Below are positions 45,249 to 53,856 of a DNA stretch of 64,000 bases, piece after piece. Both the position numbers and the translations under genes were made by a program. The number at the start of each line of letters is the position of its first letter. Position 1 is the stretch's first letter. The stretch covers positions 186,001-250,000 of the forward strand of contig NZ_PKQP01000004.1 in the NCBI RefSeq assembly GCF_002887735.1, written 5' to 3'. Origin of the DNA: Stenotrophomonas bentonitica. GTDB lineage: Bacteria; Pseudomonadota; Gammaproteobacteria; Xanthomonadales; Xanthomonadaceae. The notes under the pieces were generated by a model. That model did no database searches. It saw only the letters and a list, made by a program, of their open reading frames with translations, and was not told the DNA's origin.

Positions 45249-45278
45249 GATGGGCGCCTTGCCTATTGGGGAATTCGC

Positions 45279-45713
45279 ATGCGTCGTACGCTTCAGATCC
45301 TGCTGCTGGCATTGCTCGCGCTGACCAGCGTGAGTGCCCTGGCCGCCGAGCAGAAAACCACCCGGAAGCAGCGCAAGGATCTGGAGGAAACCCAGATCAA
45401 GTACGACGCCACGATGCGCTGGGGCACCGTTGAAGACGCGTTGCCGTACCTGGACCCGGAATACACCCGGGTCCACCCGCTGACCGACCTGGAACTGCGC
45501 CGCTTCGAGCAGGTGAAGATCTCCAGCTATCGCGCCAGCGACAACGTGCCCATGCCCGATGGCCGGGTGGGGCGCACCGCCGAGGTGCGGGTGATCAACA
45601 ACAACACCCAGGCCGAGCGCACGGTGCGGGTGCGGGAGATCTGGCGCTGGGACGCCGAAGACAAGCGCTGGCTCCAGGCCAACGGGCTGCCCGACCTCTG
45701 GCAGGACCGCTGA
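45279..45713 (+). CDS. Exported protein of unknown function
   Basis: A 144-residue protein with a Sec signal peptide (LLLALLALTSVSALAAEQ). The mature part starts with a very basic stretch (KTTRKQRKDLEETQIKYDAT) and continues with a beta-rich SnoaL/NTF2-like segment (YDATMRWGTVEDALPYLDPE and REIWRWDAEDKRWLQ). The NTF2-like suggestion is tentative. A GGGGAATT ribosome-binding region precedes ATG 45279. Confidence 0.65.
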   Translation: MRRTLQILLLALLALTSVSALAAEQKTTRKQRKDLEETQIKYDATMRWGTVEDALPYLDPEYTRVHPLTDLELRRFEQVKISSYRASDNVPMPDGRVGRTAEVRVINNNTQAERTVRVREIWRWDAEDKRWLQANGLPDLWQDR

Positions 45714-45791
45714 CGCCCGCCCACACGGGGCTGGACGCCGATTCGCCCGCATGTGCGACAATCGGCGCCCGCTTATCGACCCGTGATCTTA

Positions 45792-46229
45792 GTGAATTAC
45801 GAAGAGTTGCTGGCCTTTGCCGGCCGAAACCCGATGTTGTCGATGGCCTTGGTCGGCCTGACCGTGGCCATCATCGTGACCGAAGTCCGCCGTCTGTTCC
45901 GTGGCTTCAAATCGCTCAAGCCGGCGGAACTGACCCAGCTGATGAACGCCGGTGGCGCCATCGTGGTCGATCTGTCCTCGAGCAGCGATTTCGAGAAGGG
46001 CCATATCGCCGGCAGCCGCAATGTGCAGCCGAGCCAGTTCGGTCCGGAGCACAAACTGGTCGCCAAGGCCCAGCAGAGCCCGGTCGTGCTGGTCTGCCGC
46101 AGCGGCAACGCCTCCGAGACGGCCGCCAAGGCCCTGAAGAAGGCGGGTTTCACCCAGGTCAACGTGCTCGATGGCGGCATCCCGGCGTGGCAGCAGGCCG
46201 AGCTGCCGCTGGTCAAGGGCCGCAACTGA
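45792..46229 (+). CDS. Rhodanese-like membrane protein
   Basis: A 145-residue protein. I choose GTG 45792 (VNYEELLAFAGRNPMLSMAL) because homologues begin at this Asn-Tyr-Glu; GTG 45783 is the alternative. One membrane segment (ALVGLTVAIIVTEVRRLFR) is followed by a rhodanese domain with the active-site loop CRSGNASE, which has the catalytic Cys. It may carry persulfide sulfur. In enterobacteria the equivalent gene (yibN) precedes grxC, secB and gpsA; here no grxC lies between it and secB. Confidence 0.82.
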   Translation: MNYEELLAFAGRNPMLSMALVGLTVAIIVTEVRRLFRGFKSLKPAELTQLMNAGGAIVVDLSSSSDFEKGHIAGSRNVQPSQFGPEHKLVAKAQQSPVVLVCRSGNASETAAKALKKAGFTQVNVLDGGIPAWQQAELPLVKGRN

Positions 46230-46334
46230 TCCCCGTCGGATTGCAGCGCACGCCTTGTACGCGGCGCACAGCGCCCCCATCGCAGGGCATGTAACAATCC
46301 GTTTTTACAGCATTCATTTTTGGAGCAACAGGAA

Positions 46335-46850
46335 ATGTCCGAAGAGAACACCAACGGCGCCGTCGCGCCGGTCGACGCCGCCACCGGTCCCTCGTTCACC
46401 GTCGAGAAGATCTACGTCAAGGACGTTTCGTTCGAATCGCCGAACGCTCCGGCCGTCTTCAACGACGCCGTGCAGCCGGAACTGCAGCTCAACCTGAACC
46501 AGCGCGTGCAGCGCCTGGGCGAGAGCGCCTTCGAAGTCGTGCTGGCCGTGACCCTGACCTGCAAGGCCGGCGAGAAGACCGCCTATGTGGCCGAAGTGCA
46601 GCAGGCCGGCGTGTTCGGCCTGGTGGGCCTGGACCCGCAGTCGATCGACGTGTTGCTCGGCACCCAGTGCCCGAACATCCTGTTCCCGTACGTGCGTTCG
46701 CTGGTGAGCGAGCTGATCCAGGCCGGTGGCTTCCCGCCGTTCTTCCTGCAGCCGATCAACTTCGAAGGCCTCTACGCCGAAACCCTGCGCCAGCGCCAGG
46801 AACAGGGCGAGACCTCGCTCGCCGATTCCGAGCCGGCCGGCAACGCCTGA
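46335..46850 (+). CDS. secB: Protein-export chaperone SecB
   Basis: A 171-residue cytosolic chaperone that keeps preproteins unfolded and delivers them to SecA. Start ATG 46335 ([20 protein letters not shown]). The SecB core is clear: [32 protein letters not shown], and [20 protein letters not shown]. It is followed 20 bases later by gpsA, the classical arrangement. Confidence 0.96.
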   Translation: MSEENTNGAVAPVDAATGPSFTVEKIYVKDVSFESPNAPAVFNDAVQPELQLNLNQRVQRLGESAFEVVLAVTLTCKAGEKTAYVAEVQQAGVFGLVGLDPQSIDVLLGTQCPNILFPYVRSLVSELIQAGGFPPFFLQPINFEGLYAETLRQRQEQGETSLADSEPAGNA

Positions 46851-46870
46851 TCGGCGCTGCAGTCGTACGG

Positions 46871-47896
46871 ATGAGCAAGCACGCAGACAAAATCGCGGTT
46901 CTCGGCGCCGGCTCCTGGGGCACTGCCCTGGCCAGCCTGCTCGCGCGGCACGGTCACCCGACCGTGCTGTGGGGGCGCGATGCGGCGATGGTCGAGGCCA
47001 TCGACCAGCGCCACGAGAACACCCGTTATCTGCCGGGTATTCCGCTGCCCGAGTCGCTGCGCGCGACCACCGACCTGGCCGCTGCCGTCAAGGACGCCGC
47101 CTGGATCCTGGTGGTGGTGCCGTCGCACGCCTTCGGTGAAACCGTGCGTGCACTGGCGCCGCTGCGCCCGGCTGATGCCGGCGTGGCGTGGGCGACCAAG
47201 GGCTTCGAACCCGGCTCCGGTCGGTTCCTGCACGAAGTGGCGCGTGAGGTCCTCGGGCCGGACGTGCCGCTGGCGGTGGTGACCGGCCCGTCGTTCGCCA
47301 AGGAAGTCACCCAGGGTCTGCCGACCGCGATCACCGTCCACGGTGACGCGCCGGACTTCGCCCAGCAGGTGGCCGATGCCATGCACGGCCCGGCGTTCCG
47401 CGCCTACACCGGCGATGACATGGTCGGTGCCGAGCTCGGCGGCGCGATGAAGAACGTGCTGGCCGTGGCCACCGGCGTTGCCGATGGCATGCAGCTGGGC
47501 CTCAACGCCCGTGCCGGCCTGATCACCCGTGGCCTCAACGAAATGCTGCGGCTCGCCGCGGCGATCGGTGCCAAGCCGGAAACCCTGATGGGGCTGGCCG
47601 GCTTGGGCGATCTGGTGCTGACCTGCACCGGCGACCTCTCGCGCAACCGTCGGCTGGGCCTGGCCCTGGGCCGTGGGCAGACGCTGCAGGATGCGGTGCG
47701 CGAGATCGGCCAGGTGGTGGAATCGGTGCAGACCGCCGATGAAGTGATGCGCCAGGCGCGGCGTCATGGCATCGACCTGCCCATCTCCGACCGGGTGCGC
47801 GCCGTGCTGCACGGTGAGCAGACCCCCGAAGAAGGATTGCGTGCGTTGTTGGCACGCGAGCAGAAGCCGGAGTATCCGGACACGCTGTTCAAGTGA
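46871..47896 (+). CDS. gpsA: Glycerol-3-phosphate dehydrogenase [NAD(P)+]
   Basis: A 341-residue enzyme that reduces dihydroxyacetone phosphate to glycerol 3-phosphate for phospholipid synthesis. The NAD-binding motif is [20 protein letters not shown] near the N-terminus. The catalytic Lys region [19 protein letters not shown] is present, with [20 protein letters not shown]. Length and motifs are canonical. A strong terminator begins 7 bases after the stop. Confidence 0.96.
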   Translation: MSKHADKIAVLGAGSWGTALASLLARHGHPTVLWGRDAAMVEAIDQRHENTRYLPGIPLPESLRATTDLAAAVKDAAWILVVVPSHAFGETVRALAPLRPADAGVAWATKGFEPGSGRFLHEVAREVLGPDVPLAVVTGPSFAKEVTQGLPTAITVHGDAPDFAQQVADAMHGPAFRAYTGDDMVGAELGGAMKNVLAVATGVADGMQLGLNARAGLITRGLNEMLRLAAAIGAKPETLMGLAGLGDLVLTCTGDLSRNRRLGLALGRGQTLQDAVREIGQVVESVQTADEVMRQARRHGIDLPISDRVRAVLHGEQTPEEGLRALLAREQKPEYPDTLFK

Positions 47897-47903
47897 GGCA
47901 CCC

Positions 47904-47932
47904 AAAACCCCGGCAGATGCCGGGGTTTTTTT
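47904..47932 (+). terminator. Intrinsic terminator of gpsA
   Basis: Stem ACCCCGGC/GCCGGGGT with loop AGAT, flanked by A and T runs, 8 bases after the gpsA stop. Confidence 0.94.
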
Positions 47933-47995
47933 GGGGTCTTCGTCCATTCTTTTGAGGCGCGACGGCGGATGGGTCGGGCGCTGGGCCACGCCAGA

Positions 47996-48030
47996 ACGAA
48001 ACAACCCGGCACGTGGCCGGGTTGTTTCGT
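47996..48030. terminator. Long hairpin between gpsA and ax21
   Basis: 15-bp perfect stem ACGAAACAACCCGGC/GCCGGGTTGTTTCGT with a 5-base loop. The sequence is symmetric and lies between convergent genes, so it can serve as a second terminator in either direction. Confidence 0.8.
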
Positions 48031-48087
48031 GGCGTACCGACGAGGGTGTGGCCATGCCAACCGCAAAAAAACCGCGACGGCCGTGCA

Positions 48088-48112
48088 GGTAGAGCCGACC
48101 GTTGGTCGCCTG
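48088..48112 (+). repeat. SMAG-type REP element
   Basis: GTAG head followed by AGCCGACC-GTT-GGTC; the 3' arm is incomplete (CGCCTGC instead of GGCT). Confidence 0.8.
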
Positions 48113-48120
48113 CTGTAAAA

Positions 48121-48146
48121 GTGAAGCCCGGCGTGAGCCGGGCTTC
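48121..48146 (-). terminator. Hairpin after ax21
   Basis: Stem TGAAGCCCGGC/GCCGGGCTTCA with loop GTGA. On the minus strand it follows the ax21 stop by 62 bases and is then followed by CTTTTA, a weak T-tract. Confidence 0.65.
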
Positions 48147-48207
48147 ATGGCGCAGGGGAGAGAGACCGCGCCATCCAACAACGTACCGCGGTATTGCGTA
48201 TCGCGTA

Positions 48208-48780
48208 TTACCAGGTGAAGCGCGGACCGACGAACCATTCCTTGTCGCCGCCCTTGGCCAGCTTCACTTCGCCGGCCAGGCCCCAGTTCTGGTTGAGCTT
48301 GGCCTGGGCGCCGACGCGGCCGTAGAACTCGCCGTCCGGATTGATGCCGTGCTTCTTGCTGTAATCCTCGTAACCGGCCATCACGTAGCCTTCGAAGTTC
48401 GGGGTGAACGCGCTGCGCACGCCGACTTCGGTGGAGTAGCCGTTGAAGTCCGGGCCGTGCTTCGGGTCGAACTTCTGGTAAGCAACGCGGGCGACCAGAT
48501 CGGTGGTCGGGGCGATGCCGTAGTTGTAGCCCACACCGACGCGCCACTGGTCGACGTCGTTGCTGCCGCGCTTGGTTTCCTGCGCGTTGTAGTCACCGAA
48601 GACATGGAAGTTCGGCGCCACGGCGACCGAGCCCTTCACCGCCCAACCATCGGCGTCGCCGCCCTTGGCATCGGTGTTCACGTAGCCGCCTTCGACGTAG
48701 TTGTACGACAGGCCGTCGGTTGCCGACGCAGCGAACGGCAGTGCAGCGAGCAGACCCAGAGCAAGCAGGGAAGTCTTCAT
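48208..48780 (-). CDS. ax21: Ax21-family outer-membrane protein
   Basis: A 190-residue protein with a signal peptide (MKTSLLALGLLAALPFAASA). The beta-rich mature part (GLSYNYVEGGYVNTDAKGGD, GVGYNYGIAPTTDLVARVAY, ending in FVGPRFTW with C-terminal Trp) has the alternating pattern of an eight-stranded outer-membrane beta-barrel and matches the Ax21 family of Xanthomonas/Stenotrophomonas. Early claims that Ax21 is a quorum-sensing or immune-elicitor peptide precursor were withdrawn; outer-membrane or vesicle localisation is the safer view. Start ATG 48780 is chosen over ATG 48792 because it gives a clean signal peptide. Confidence 0.9.
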   Translation of the reverse strand: MKTSLLALGLLAALPFAASATDGLSYNYVEGGYVNTDAKGGDADGWAVKGSVAVAPNFHVFGDYNAQETKRGSNDVDQWRVGVGYNYGIAPTTDLVARVAYQKFDPKHGPDFNGYSTEVGVRSAFTPNFEGYVMAGYEDYSKKHGINPDGEFYGRVGAQAKLNQNWGLAGEVKLAKGGDKEWFVGPRFTW

Positions 48781-49068
48781 TTTCGGGAACACCTTTTTAT
48801 TTTTTGGTTTTGTCCGCCAGCAGAGGAAGGGGGAATCGCTGCTGGCGACAGGTGTGAATTATCCGTTAGTCACCCGAATTAGCCCTGAATATCAAACTGA
48901 GCAGTACATAAATGAAGCGGCGATATTGGGAACTCTTCGTTCGCTATCTGCTACGCACGCGCACTCCGTCTCATGCGTAAAGCGCGCACACGACAGGACA
49001 CCATCGCGATGACGTGCATCGCATGGGTATCGAAGAAAAAAGAGCGCGCGTCCGCAGGCGGACCGGGA

Positions 49069-49707
49069 TCAGCGTTCGCCGTCGCGCAGGTAGTCGAACA
49101 GCTCGGCGTCGCCTTTCAGCCCGAGCTTCAACATCGCATCGCCTTTCTGGCGGCTGATGGTGCTGACGCTCTTGTGCAGATGGAGGGCGATCTCCTTGAC
49201 CGTCATGCCGCTGCCAAGCAGCCGCAGCACTTCCACTTCGCGTGGCGACAAAGGACGGGCTCCGCCTTCCTCGACACTCTCCGTGCCGATTGCGTCAATG
49301 CGTTCCTTCAGCGACAGGCTGACGTAGGGCACGCCGCGCTGCACGGTCTGGATCGCCAGCGGCAGCTCATCCATCGAGGAGGTCTTGTCGACCAGGCCAA
49401 GCACGCCGGTCGCGACCACCATGCGCAGGATCGCCAGGTTGTTGGACACGCTGAGCATCAGCACCGGCAGCTCGGGAAAACGCCGGCGTATCATGGCGAT
49501 CATCGCGAAGCCATCGGCCTGCGCGCCGCCGGGCATGGAGTAATCGGTGACCAGAACATCGCACTCGTGGTCGCCCAGTACGGTCATCAGCTCGGCCACG
49601 GTACTGGCCTCGGCCACCACCTGGCCAACGCCGCTGGACTCGATCACGGCCTTCGTGCCGATCCGTACGACCGGATGGTCATCGGCGATGATAATGCGCA
49701 GGGTCAT
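49069..49707 (-). CDS. LuxR/NarL-family response regulator (BvgA/EvgA type)
   Basis: A 212-residue two-component regulator. The receiver domain has the acidic pair ADDHPVVR and the phosphorylation site Asp55 in VTDYSMPG, with the conserved Lys109. The C-terminal LuxR helix-turn-helix spans about residues 153-197 (LSPREVEVLRLLGSGMTVKE). The receiver is RcsB/BvgA-like with a Tyr after the Asp. It is divergent from the hybrid kinase gene at 49782 with 74 bases between, which makes it the likely phosphorelay partner. Confidence 0.92.
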   Translation of the reverse strand: MTLRIIIADDHPVVRIGTKAVIESSGVGQVVAEASTVAELMTVLGDHECDVLVTDYSMPGGAQADGFAMIAMIRRRFPELPVLMLSVSNNLAILRMVVATGVLGLVDKTSSMDELPLAIQTVQRGVPYVSLSLKERIDAIGTESVEEGGARPLSPREVEVLRLLGSGMTVKEIALHLHKSVSTISRQKGDAMLKLGLKGDAELFDYLRDGER

Positions 49708-49781
49708 GGACTAGTATTGCCTGTGAGGCAGCCGTCGGGCCGTGCCGGGATGGGGATGTCATTCTACGGAGATCAGGCAGC

Positions 49782-52700
49782 ATGCGTACCCACGTCATTC
49801 GCTGGCTGGTTCTGTTCGTGCTCGCGATGGCGACGGGCATGCAGGTATCCGCGGCTGCGTCGCCTCCCTTGCCCCCCCACCAGAGCGAGTGGCTTGGCAG
49901 GCACCCTACCATCATCCTGGGCATGTACGACAGCGGTTGGCCGCCGTTCGAGTCCATGCAGAACGGCAAGCCGGTCGGCCTCGGCTACGACTACCTCAGC
50001 CTGCTGACCCGGCAGCTGGGGGTGCAGGTGCAGGTGCGGATGTATCGCGACTGGACCGAGGTTTTGGAGGCGGCATGCCGGGGTGAAGTCGATGTGGTGA
50101 TGAACATCACGCTCACCGCCGATCGCACGCGCTGCATGGTCTACACCCGCCCCTACGCCCGGGCGCCACTGGCGCTGGTGGGTCGCCCCGGCGAAACCCG
50201 CGCATCGTCTGATCCTGACCTGCGCGGCCTGCGCGTGGTCACCGAGCGTGAGTTCGTCACCAGCGACGAAGTACGCTCGCGCTTTCCCGGCGCCCGGCGC
50301 GTGACCGCGGCCAGCACCACCGCCGCATTGGCCATGGTCGGCAGCGGCGAGGCCGACGTCTACATCGGCAACGCGTATGTGGCCACGACCCTGATCGCCG
50401 AGCGACGGCTGACCGATGTCAGCCTGCTGCGCCCCAGCGACCTGCCACCGGAGCGGTTGCACTTCGGTGTGCCCAACGCCAAGCAGCCCTTGGCTGAAGC
50501 GCTGGACATGGGCCTGGCCGCGCTCGCCGAGACCGAGCGCGAGCGCCTGGAACGGCGCTGGCTCCCGACCCCGCGATGGTCGGTGCAGTCGCAGGTGATC
50601 CTGGGCAATGCGGAGAGGCGTGTCCTGGCCACCCCCCTGCGCCTGGCCTTCGCGCCGAACGCGGCACCGCTGGCCTTCATCGACAGTGCCGACCGGCCCA
50701 GCGGTGTCTCGGCCGAGTACCTGCGCCTGCTGCGCACGGTAGGGGCGCAGCTCACGCGGGTGCCGGCGCACGACTGGTTCGATGTGCGCGAGCAGCTGCG
50801 CCGCGGCGAGGTCGACGCGATCATGGGCATCCCCAACGATTCGAACTACCTGGGCGACGGCTGGGTGTTCAGCCAGCCCTTCATCACCGTTCCCAACGTC
50901 GTGGTGACGGCCAGTGGCAGTGCGTCGGTGCTGGGCGTGCCCGATCTGGATGGCCGCAGCATCCTGCTGTCCGATCCGGAACGGTTGCGCGGGTATGTCC
51001 TGCAGCAGGCCCCCAATGCGCGCATCGTGCCCGCGCGCAGCGCCGAACTGGCGCTGGCACGGCTGGCCAAGGGAGACGCCGATGCCTACATCGGCAACCT
51101 GGCCGTCATCGATCGCATCGTGCGTGATCACTATCCCGCGCAGCTGCACGTGGCAGCGCCGGCGGGATTCAGCGATCGCCTGTCGTTGGCGGTCAAACGC
51201 CAGTACGCGCCGCTGGCCACCACGTTCGACCGCCTGCTGTTGAACATGAGCGCGCGCGAGCACGAAGCGATCCGCAGCGACTGGTTGTCGGCCGAGTACC
51301 GCAGCGATCTGGACTGGCGCAGGATCGCGCGCTGGGCGGTGCCGCTGGCCCTGGTGCTGCTGACCGCACTGCTCGTCCATGGGTGGGGGCACTGGCGCCT
51401 GCGCAGTGAGGTAGCGATGCGCCGCCGTGCCGAGCAGCGCTTGGCCGACGTCACCGACAACCTGCCGGCGATCGTCTACCAGGGCCGTCGCGAACGGGAT
51501 GGCCGGCTGTCGCTGCCGTATATCGCCGGTGACACCGAAGCGCTGTTCGGGCTCACCGCGGCCGAGGCGATGGCCGATGAAAGCGCGCTGATGGCGCGCA
51601 TCGACGAGCGTGATCGCGCCAGTGTGCGCCAGGCCATGGAAAGCGCCGCGCGTGACTTCGCCCCGTTGGACATGGAATTCCGTACCCGCCCAAGTGGCAT
51701 GCTGCGCTGGGTGCGTTCGCGCGCGCTGCCCTATGACGCCGAGGACGGGGTGCTGCTGTGGAGCGGCTACTGGATCGATGTGACCGAGGCGCGCGCACAG
51801 GCCGACGCGCTGGCGCTGGCCAAGGCGGCCGCAGAGCGCGCCACCGCCGCCAAATCCGAATTCCTGGCCACGATGAGCCACGAGATCCGCACACCGATGT
51901 CCGGCGTGCTGGGCATGGTGGAGGTGCTCTCGCACACCTCGCTGGATGGCGAGCAGCGCCGCATCATCAGCGTGATCGAGGACTCGGCGCAGATGCTGCG
52001 GCAGATCCTTGATGACCTGCTGGACTACTCCAAGATCGAGGCCGGCGCGCTGTCCCTGCAACCGCATCCGGTCGCGCTGCGCGCATTGCTTGGCAACGTG
52101 CAGCAGCTGCTTGCCCCGCAGGCGGTGGCCAAGGGGCTGGAGCTGCAGATCCAGATCGACGACGCGCTCGCGGCCATGCACCTGGTCGATGGCATGCGCC
52201 TGCGGCAGATCGCATTCAACCTGCTCAGCAATGCCATCAAGTTCACGCGCGCCGGCGAGGTCGGCATCGCGCTGGAGGTGCTCGACGGTGATGCCGACGG
52301 CGCGCAGCAGCTGCGCCTGACCGTTCGCGATACAGGCATCGGCATCTCGCCCGAGCAACGCGAACGGCTGTTCGCGCCGTTTGTACAGGCCGACGCGGCG
52401 ACCAGCCGCCAGTACGGTGGCACGGGGCTGGGGCTGAGCATCTGCCAGCGCCTGGTGGCGATGATGCACGGCACGCTGACGCTGCACAGCGTCCCCGGCG
52501 AGGGCACGCGCGTGGAGGTGCTGCTGACCGTACCGGTGGTGCCGGTGGACGAACAGCCCAGTGCCGCCGAAGAACACACGCAGGCGGTGCCGTTGCCGGC
52601 CGCATTGCAGCAGCGGCGCATCCTGATCGTGGAGGACCATCCCACCAACCAGGCGCTGATGGGGTGGCGCATGCAACAGCTGGGCTTGCCACACGTGCTG

Positions 52701-53354
52701 GCCGAGAACGGGGAACAGGCACTGGCGCTGCTGGCGCGCACCCGATTCGACCTGGTGCTGACCGACTGCCGGATGCCGGTCATGGACGGCTATGCCATGA
52801 CCCGCCGCATCCGCGAGCAGGAGCGTGACCGCGGCGGTGCCCGGCTGCCGGTGATCGCGCTGACCGCCAGCGCGATGGAGGACGATCTGCAGCGCTGCCG
52901 CGAGGCCGGCATGGACGATCTGCTGGCCAAGCCGGTCGCACTGGGCGCCTTGCGCCAGGCACTGCTGCAGTGGCTGCCGGACGGGGATGGCCCCTTGTCC
53001 GGCGCGGAGCAGGCACCGGGTGCGGATGACGTGCCGCCGGACCGGGCCGCGCTGGTGCGCCGGTTTGGTTCGGAGCACGTGGCCGGCGTGCTGATCGAGA
53101 GCCTGTGCACGGCCTCGGCCGAGGATCTGGTGAAGCTGCAGGCAGCCCTGGATGCGCAGGCCGGGCCCGCACTGGTGAATGTGCTGCACCGGCTGGCGGG
53201 GGGGCTGGCAACGCTGGGGGCCGACGCGCTGGCGCTGCAGGCGCGCAGCCTGATGGAACGCGTCGACGACGAAGGCGTGGCGGCGCACGCCGAGGCGGTC
53301 AGCGCATTCGATGCGGCGTTGCGCGCTTATCTGGTGCAGCTGCAGGCGTCCTGA
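49782..53354 (+). CDS. BvgS/EvgS-like hybrid sensor kinase
   Basis: A 1190-residue membrane kinase. Two periplasmic solute-binding (SBP_bac_3, Venus-flytrap) domains occupy about residues 33-270 and 280-505, after a signal sequence. A membrane segment (VPLALVLLTALLVHGWGHW) lies at about 520-538. A PAS-like domain (about 555-670) is followed by the H-box ATMSHEIRTPMSGVLGMVEV with His700, an ATPase domain, a receiver domain with Asp995 in VLTDCRMPVMDG, and an HPt domain with His1136 in VLHRLAGGLATLG. This is the full BvgS phosphorelay chain. The bound ligand is unknown. Output is probably via the divergent LuxR-type regulator. Confidence 0.94.
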   Translation: MRTHVIRWLVLFVLAMATGMQVSAAASPPLPPHQSEWLGRHPTIILGMYDSGWPPFESMQNGKPVGLGYDYLSLLTRQLGVQVQVRMYRDWTEVLEAACRGEVDVVMNITLTADRTRCMVYTRPYARAPLALVGRPGETRASSDPDLRGLRVVTEREFVTSDEVRSRFPGARRVTAASTTAALAMVGSGEADVYIGNAYVATTLIAERRLTDVSLLRPSDLPPERLHFGVPNAKQPLAEALDMGLAALAETERERLERRWLPTPRWSVQSQVILGNAERRVLATPLRLAFAPNAAPLAFIDSADRPSGVSAEYLRLLRTVGAQLTRVPAHDWFDVREQLRRGEVDAIMGIPNDSNYLGDGWVFSQPFITVPNVVVTASGSASVLGVPDLDGRSILLSDPERLRGYVLQQAPNARIVPARSAELALARLAKGDADAYIGNLAVIDRIVRDHYPAQLHVAAPAGFSDRLSLAVKRQYAPLATTFDRLLLNMSAREHEAIRSDWLSAEYRSDLDWRRIARWAVPLALVLLTALLVHGWGHWRLRSEVAMRRRAEQRLADVTDNLPAIVYQGRRERDGRLSLPYIAGDTEALFGLTAAEAMADESALMARIDERDRASVRQAMESAARDFAPLDMEFRTRPSGMLRWVRSRALPYDAEDGVLLWSGYWIDVTEARAQADALALAKAAAERATAAKSEFLATMSHEIRTPMSGVLGMVEVLSHTSLDGEQRRIISVIEDSAQMLRQILDDLLDYSKIEAGALSLQPHPVALRALLGNVQQLLAPQAVAKGLELQIQIDDALAAMHLVDGMRLRQIAFNLLSNAIKFTRAGEVGIALEVLDGDADGAQQLRLTVRDTGIGISPEQRERLFAPFVQADAATSRQYGGTGLGLSICQRLVAMMHGTLTLHSVPGEGTRVEVLLTVPVVPVDEQPSAAEEHTQAVPLPAALQQRRILIVEDHPTNQALMGWRMQQLGLPHVLAENGEQALALLARTRFDLVLTDCRMPVMDGYAMTRRIREQERDRGGARLPVIALTASAMEDDLQRCREAGMDDLLAKPVALGALRQALLQWLPDGDGPLSGAEQAPGADDVPPDRAALVRRFGSEHVAGVLIESLCTASAEDLVKLQAALDAQAGPALVNVLHRLAGGLATLGADALALQARSLMERVDDEGVAAHAEAVSAFDAALRAYLVQLQAS

Positions 53355-53368
53355 CCGGCGCCTGCCGG

Positions 53369-53758
53369 TCATCGCTGCTGCTGCAGATACTCGATCACCT
53401 GCCGCCGGCGCTCCGGGTCAGCAGTGGAGTTGACCATGCGCGTGCCCGGCACCGCCTGCGTGGGCGAGCGCAGGAACGCATCGAGGGTCTGTTCGTTCCA
53501 GGTCAGCCCTGCATCGCGCATCGCGTTGGAATACGGATAGCCGGCGACACTGCCGGCACGCCGGCCGATCACGCCATGCAGGTTCGGGCCGAACCGATGC
53601 ACGCCACCCGGGCTGACGGTGTGGCAACCGGCACAGATCGCAAAGGCGCGCTGCAGGTCCTGCTGATGGGCCTGCTCCGGCGTCTGCGGGGTGCGCGAAC
53701 ACGCCGCCAGCAGCAGGCAGGCCAGTAACGGCAACGTCGATCGGAAAGCAGGGGCCAT
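53369..53758 (-). CDS. Class I c-type cytochrome lipoprotein
   Basis: A 129-residue protein starting at ATG 53758. The signal ends at a lipobox (LLLAACSR). The heme motif CAGCH (CxxCH) is followed by VSPGGVHRFGPNLHGVIGRR, with the distal Met ligand in PGTRMVN. It is a soluble-type cytochrome c anchored by lipid, and probably carries electrons in the periplasm. Neighbours on the left (kinase) and right (ETF-QO) do not fix the partner. Confidence 0.9.
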   Translation of the reverse strand: MAPAFRSTLPLLACLLLAACSRTPQTPEQAHQQDLQRAFAICAGCHTVSPGGVHRFGPNLHGVIGRRAGSVAGYPYSNAMRDAGLTWNEQTLDAFLRSPTQAVPGTRMVNSTADPERRRQVIEYLQQQR

Positions 53759-53856
53759 GGCGCCACGGTCACGTCCAACAGGACGCTCAGGATAGCCAGC
53801 GCGGCGGTGCCTGCCGCGCCTGATGGCCTGCGACCGGTGGTCGCAGGCCATGCCGA

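Larger units (their letters stand above)
47897..48207. other. gpsA-ax21 intergenic region with three hairpins
   Basis: The 311-base gap between convergent genes holds three strong hairpins (47904-47932, 47996-48030 and 48121-48146) and a SMAG element (48088-48112). I see no convincing gene in it. Confidence 0.75.

Noticed and set aside
49773..53372. 1199-codon minus-strand open frame antisense to the hybrid kinase
   Set aside because: All phosphorelay motifs are in the plus frame; the minus product is rich in His, Gln and Arg, as expected of a shadow frame.
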